From assembly GCA_045636545.1 (NCBI GenBank), contig JAZTXR010000062.1, forward strand, positions 1 to 64,000: DNA of 64,000 nt, read 5' to 3'. A program made the translations under genes and the position numbers. This DNA comes from HGM04593 sp045636545 (GTDB lineage Bacteria > Bacteroidota > Bacteroidia > Bacteroidales > Bacteroidaceae). Below are positions 61,741 through 64,000 of this stretch, piece after piece (within the stretch, counting starts at the first letter, position 1; every line of letters begins with the position of its first letter). Under the pieces are notes generated by a model. It was not told the origin of the DNA. It did no database searches and worked only from the letters and a program-made list of their open reading frames with translations.

Positions 61741-64000
61741 TTATTTGACCGAAACTTTGTATGTCTTTGTGTCGTTGTCGCCTTTTACCACAGCAATGTA
61801 TACACCGTTTGCCACATCCTTTACAGAGAGGGTGTTACCCTTGCTGCTTTTCACCTCTCTGCCATCGGCTGTGAAGATGGTGATTGATTTCACATTGGCA
61901 TCGCAAATGATTCTGCCATCTGTAATCTCAAAATCAACGCCGTTATAGGTGTAGCCGATGGAGGTGTCATCGCCTTTTCTTCTAATGTTCACTGTGTGGC
62001 TTTCGCTGTGTGCAACGCCTTTGGCTTCGAGCCTGTCACCCGATACCACAATGTAGCTTGCGCCGTTCTTTGCTGCCGACTGTGTCCATTGGATAGACCA
62101 CTTGTCGCCCATCAAGGTGAGCAGGTAGGTGTTCCAGTCTGCATAGTACTGGTTGGTCCCGAACACGCCGTACTCGTTGACATATCGGCCATCGGCATTG
62201 CTTGTAATCTTGTAACAATTGCCGCCGTTGGCATCGGGGGTGATCTTCCACTCCTGTGCGGCTGCAGGCTCGTCAACCTCCTTGAATGTGGGTGTGCCGC
62301 CGTTGCCTCCAACGTTGTTGTTGGTGAGATAGCGCTTGCCGTCGGTAATGTAGTATACCTCGTCGGCATCGATGAGTTCCTGCTTTGGCGCGCCGTCCAA
62401 TGGAACAATGTCGAAGATGTACTTGTCCGGCATTGCGGTCGAGTTGCCTTTCTGTATCTGGGTGCCGTTTACTGTCCAGAATGCTGTGCCGGCGCTGCCA
62501 CCGTTCCGGATGGCATATTTGCCGTTTGCAAGCAGGGTAATCTCGTATGTGTGCCAAACAGCCTCGTACGGGTTGGTGGCATCACTGACCGTGAAGCTGC
62601 CGTTCTCGTTGAGGTAGCGGTTGTCCTCGAGGTTGATTATCTTGAATCGGTTGGTTGCTCCATCCAATGATATTTTCCACTCCTGTCGCTGTGGACGTAT
62701 GTTGTCCTGCTCGGTCTGGAATGAAGGCTTTGTTCCCGCGGCTTTGTTGTTGTTTGTGAGGTATTTGCCATTGTACATGATGTGGTATGTGCCGTTCTCA
62801 AGTGCCTGTGCAGGGAATACATCGGTGCGGTAGTCAAAATTCTCCTTGTATTCGGCAACCAATGTGCCGATGGCCTCCTTAATGAACGGTTCAATGTGTA
62901 CTGTTCCTACTACCGGGGTGGCAACCTTCAGGGAACCTGCAAAATTACGTGAGCGCAGAGCTCCCTGTGCCTCGTCATATTCCTTGTATTTCAGGTAGTT
63001 CTCTATGAAACTTTCGGGATTTTTGTCGGTGAGGGCGTTGTTCATCCCAATGATGCATACACCTTTCTGTCCAAGGTATTTCATTGACTGAATCCATGGT
63101 TCTATCTCGCTGGTCAATGCGGGAGCCTCATCGGTTGTCAAAAGTGTCTCGGCAGCACTTACCAACTTGTGGAACTGCTCGCCGACTGCTGCGTATGCAA
63201 CCTCTCTGTCTATGGCAATATTGCTGTTATAGGTCTCTTTGGCCTTGACAAATTCGGGTGATTCGTCCATGCGGCGCAGTCCGTGTGTATTGGCTCCAAG
63301 GTCGACATTATTCTCGCAGAAGAAACGGAATGCCTCGTAGTTCTCGGGCATAAGGTACTTCATCGCAGCCTCCCACGATGCGTTGGAGTCGTATGCCGGC
63401 ATGTTCCATGTGTAGTCGGCGATGCTGAAGAGTGAAACCTTTGATGCCTCGGCATACTCCATGGGATTTGAAACGAAGCCCGAGAGCATGTCGGCGATGT
63501 TGAGGTCATTGCCGTATGTGGGGCCCATGAGCAGGTGGTTGATGCAGTAGTCGCTTACCGGGTAGTTGAGCCAGATGTAGGCCTTGCGCTTTATCTGGTT
63601 GTTTATCCAGGTTATGTCGCTGTAGTTTATCATATCCACAACGCTGTTTCCTGTCCACATTACATTGATGTCGCTGTCCATTATGTCGCCGAGTGCCGGC
63701 AAGTAGATGCTGTTTGCCCAACCGCGGTTATATTGTGTGGGGCATATTGTGAGTGGCTTCACGTCGGGGTACTCTTTTCTCAATTCGGCGGCAATGTAGT
63801 TCATCAGTTCGGCCTGCTCGTCGCCGTGTGTGCCGTCATCGCCCCAAAGGTCGTCCCAAAACACTGCGAAACTTCTCACGCCAAGTTTGCACATCGCTTT
63901 CAGCTTGTTCACGATGTTTGTCCTGTCGGTGCTGTCCCACTGTATGTCTTCGCCCGGGTGGATTGCCCACATGAACTCAATCTTGTTGGCTTTTGCCACA
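61741..64000 (-). CDS. GH84 beta-N-acetylglucosaminidase with ricin-like modules, partial at the window edge
   Basis: The N-terminus lies beyond base 64000; 752 codons are present. The GH84 barrel is clear: 'MWAIHPGEDIQWD', the catalytic Asp pair at 63850-63855 in 'FAVFWDDLWGD', and 'LTICPTQYNRGW', 'WLNYPVSDY'. This family hydrolyses terminal beta-linked GlcNAc by substrate-assisted catalysis. After a helical domain come two trefoil-like modules with 'YLTNNN', 'QEWKI' and 'RYLNENG'/'RYVNEYG', then a C-terminal sorting-type tail ('FTADGREVK...GVYIAVVKG...VSVK'). It is probably secreted and surface-bound and acts on mucin glycans (inference). The apparent start at 63999 is internal. Confidence 0.92.
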   Translation of the reverse strand, partial: VAKANKIEFMWAIHPGEDIQWDSTDRTNIVNKLKAMCKLGVRSFAVFWDDLWGDDGTHGDEQAELMNYIAAELRKEYPDVKPLTICPTQYNRGWANSIYLPALGDIMDSDINVMWTGNSVVDMINYSDITWINNQIKRKAYIWLNYPVSDYCINHLLMGPTYGNDLNIADMLSGFVSNPMEYAEASKVSLFSIADYTWNMPAYDSNASWEAAMKYLMPENYEAFRFFCENNVDLGANTHGLRRMDESPEFVKAKETYNSNIAIDREVAYAAVGEQFHKLVSAAETLLTTDEAPALTSEIEPWIQSMKYLGQKGVCIIGMNNALTDKNPESFIENYLKYKEYDEAQGALRSRNFAGSLKVATPVVGTVHIEPFIKEAIGTLVAEYKENFDYRTDVFPAQALENGTYHIMYNGKYLTNNNKAAGTKPSFQTEQDNIRPQRQEWKISLDGATNRFKIINLEDNRYLNENGSFTVSDATNPYEAVWHTYEITLLANGKYAIRNGGSAGTAFWTVNGTQIQKGNSTAMPDKYIFDIVPLDGAPKQELIDADEVYYITDGKRYLTNNNVGGNGGTPTFKEVDEPAAAQEWKITPDANGGNCYKITSNADGRYVNEYGVFGTNQYYADWNTYLLTLMGDKWSIQWTQSAAKNGASYIVVSGDRLEAKGVAHSESHTVNIRRKGDDTSIGYTYNGVDFEITDGRIICDANVKSITIFTADGREVKSSKGNTLSVKDVANGVYIAVVKGDNDTKTYKVSVK

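Overview
The window reads as chromosomal DNA from a gut-type Bacteroidales bacterium (Bacteroidaceae or Prevotellaceae level; genus not determinable from sequence alone). The evidence is: starts without Shine-Dalgarno motifs; promoters of the Bacteroidetes form TTTG-N~20-TAnnTTTG; an 11-subunit complex I cluster without nuoEFG; Bacteroidetes-specific families (DUF3822-rsmD pair, DUF5683, GHL10 lipoprotein, carboxypeptidase-regulatory/outer-membrane barrel protein); and secreted proteins with the C-terminal 'G-x-Y-I-x-N-G-K-K-V' tail.

Layout. 1-0.25 kb: a palindrome and paired repeats that look like the end of an insertion sequence. 0.25-1.5 kb (-): metY. 1.9-10.7 kb (+): a very large secreted M60-type metallopeptidase broken by an in-frame TAG at codon 1857, then a 66-aa peptide gene. 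10.8-20.6 kb (-): nuoA-B-CD-H-I-J-K-L-M-N as one operon. 20.8-21.5 kb (-): ZIP metal transporter. 21.7-26.9 kb (+): purL, two half-size chromate-transporter proteins, and a small helical protein. 27-32.2 kb (-): uvrA and a RecQ helicase with an unusual tail. 32.2-38 kb: an AT-rich accessory island with an IS66-like transposase remnant, a three-gene operon ending in a BspA-like leucine-rich-repeat surface protein, and a MITE-like 193-bp element. 38-40 kb (+): GHL10 lipoprotein and a GNAT acetyltransferase. 40-42 kb (-): hypothetical protein, lipoprotein and sigma-like factor, divergent from a large outer-membrane barrel protein (42.2-45.1 kb, +). 45-48.7 kb: DUF456, cardiolipin synthase, MerR, M23 peptidase. 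48.9-55.4 kb: alaS, a RecD-like helicase, and an operon of a membrane-anchored hypothetical, DUF3822 and rsmD. 55.5-61.5 kb (-): parA-parB-DUF5683-mltD-rsh. 61.7-64 kb (-): a GH84 beta-N-acetylglucosaminidase cut by the window edge.

How it fits together. Most of the window is housekeeping (respiration, purine and methionine synthesis, DNA repair, translation, segregation, envelope). The accessory content is surface-directed: M60 peptidase, GH84 enzyme and BspA-like adhesin carry carbohydrate-binding or repeat modules and sorting-type C-terminal tails, which fits a mucin or host-glycan lifestyle (inference). No tRNA, rRNA or CRISPR array was recognised. TAG is an ordinary stop here (nuoI, nuoJ, the ZIP gene and the second chromate gene end in it), so the M60 gene is best read as disrupted or as a sequencing error. 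The best candidates for something new are the AT-rich three-gene BspA operon, the lipoprotein/sigma-like operon facing an outer-membrane protein, the RecQ with a phage-recombinase-like tail, and the 66-aa peptide behind the M60 gene.
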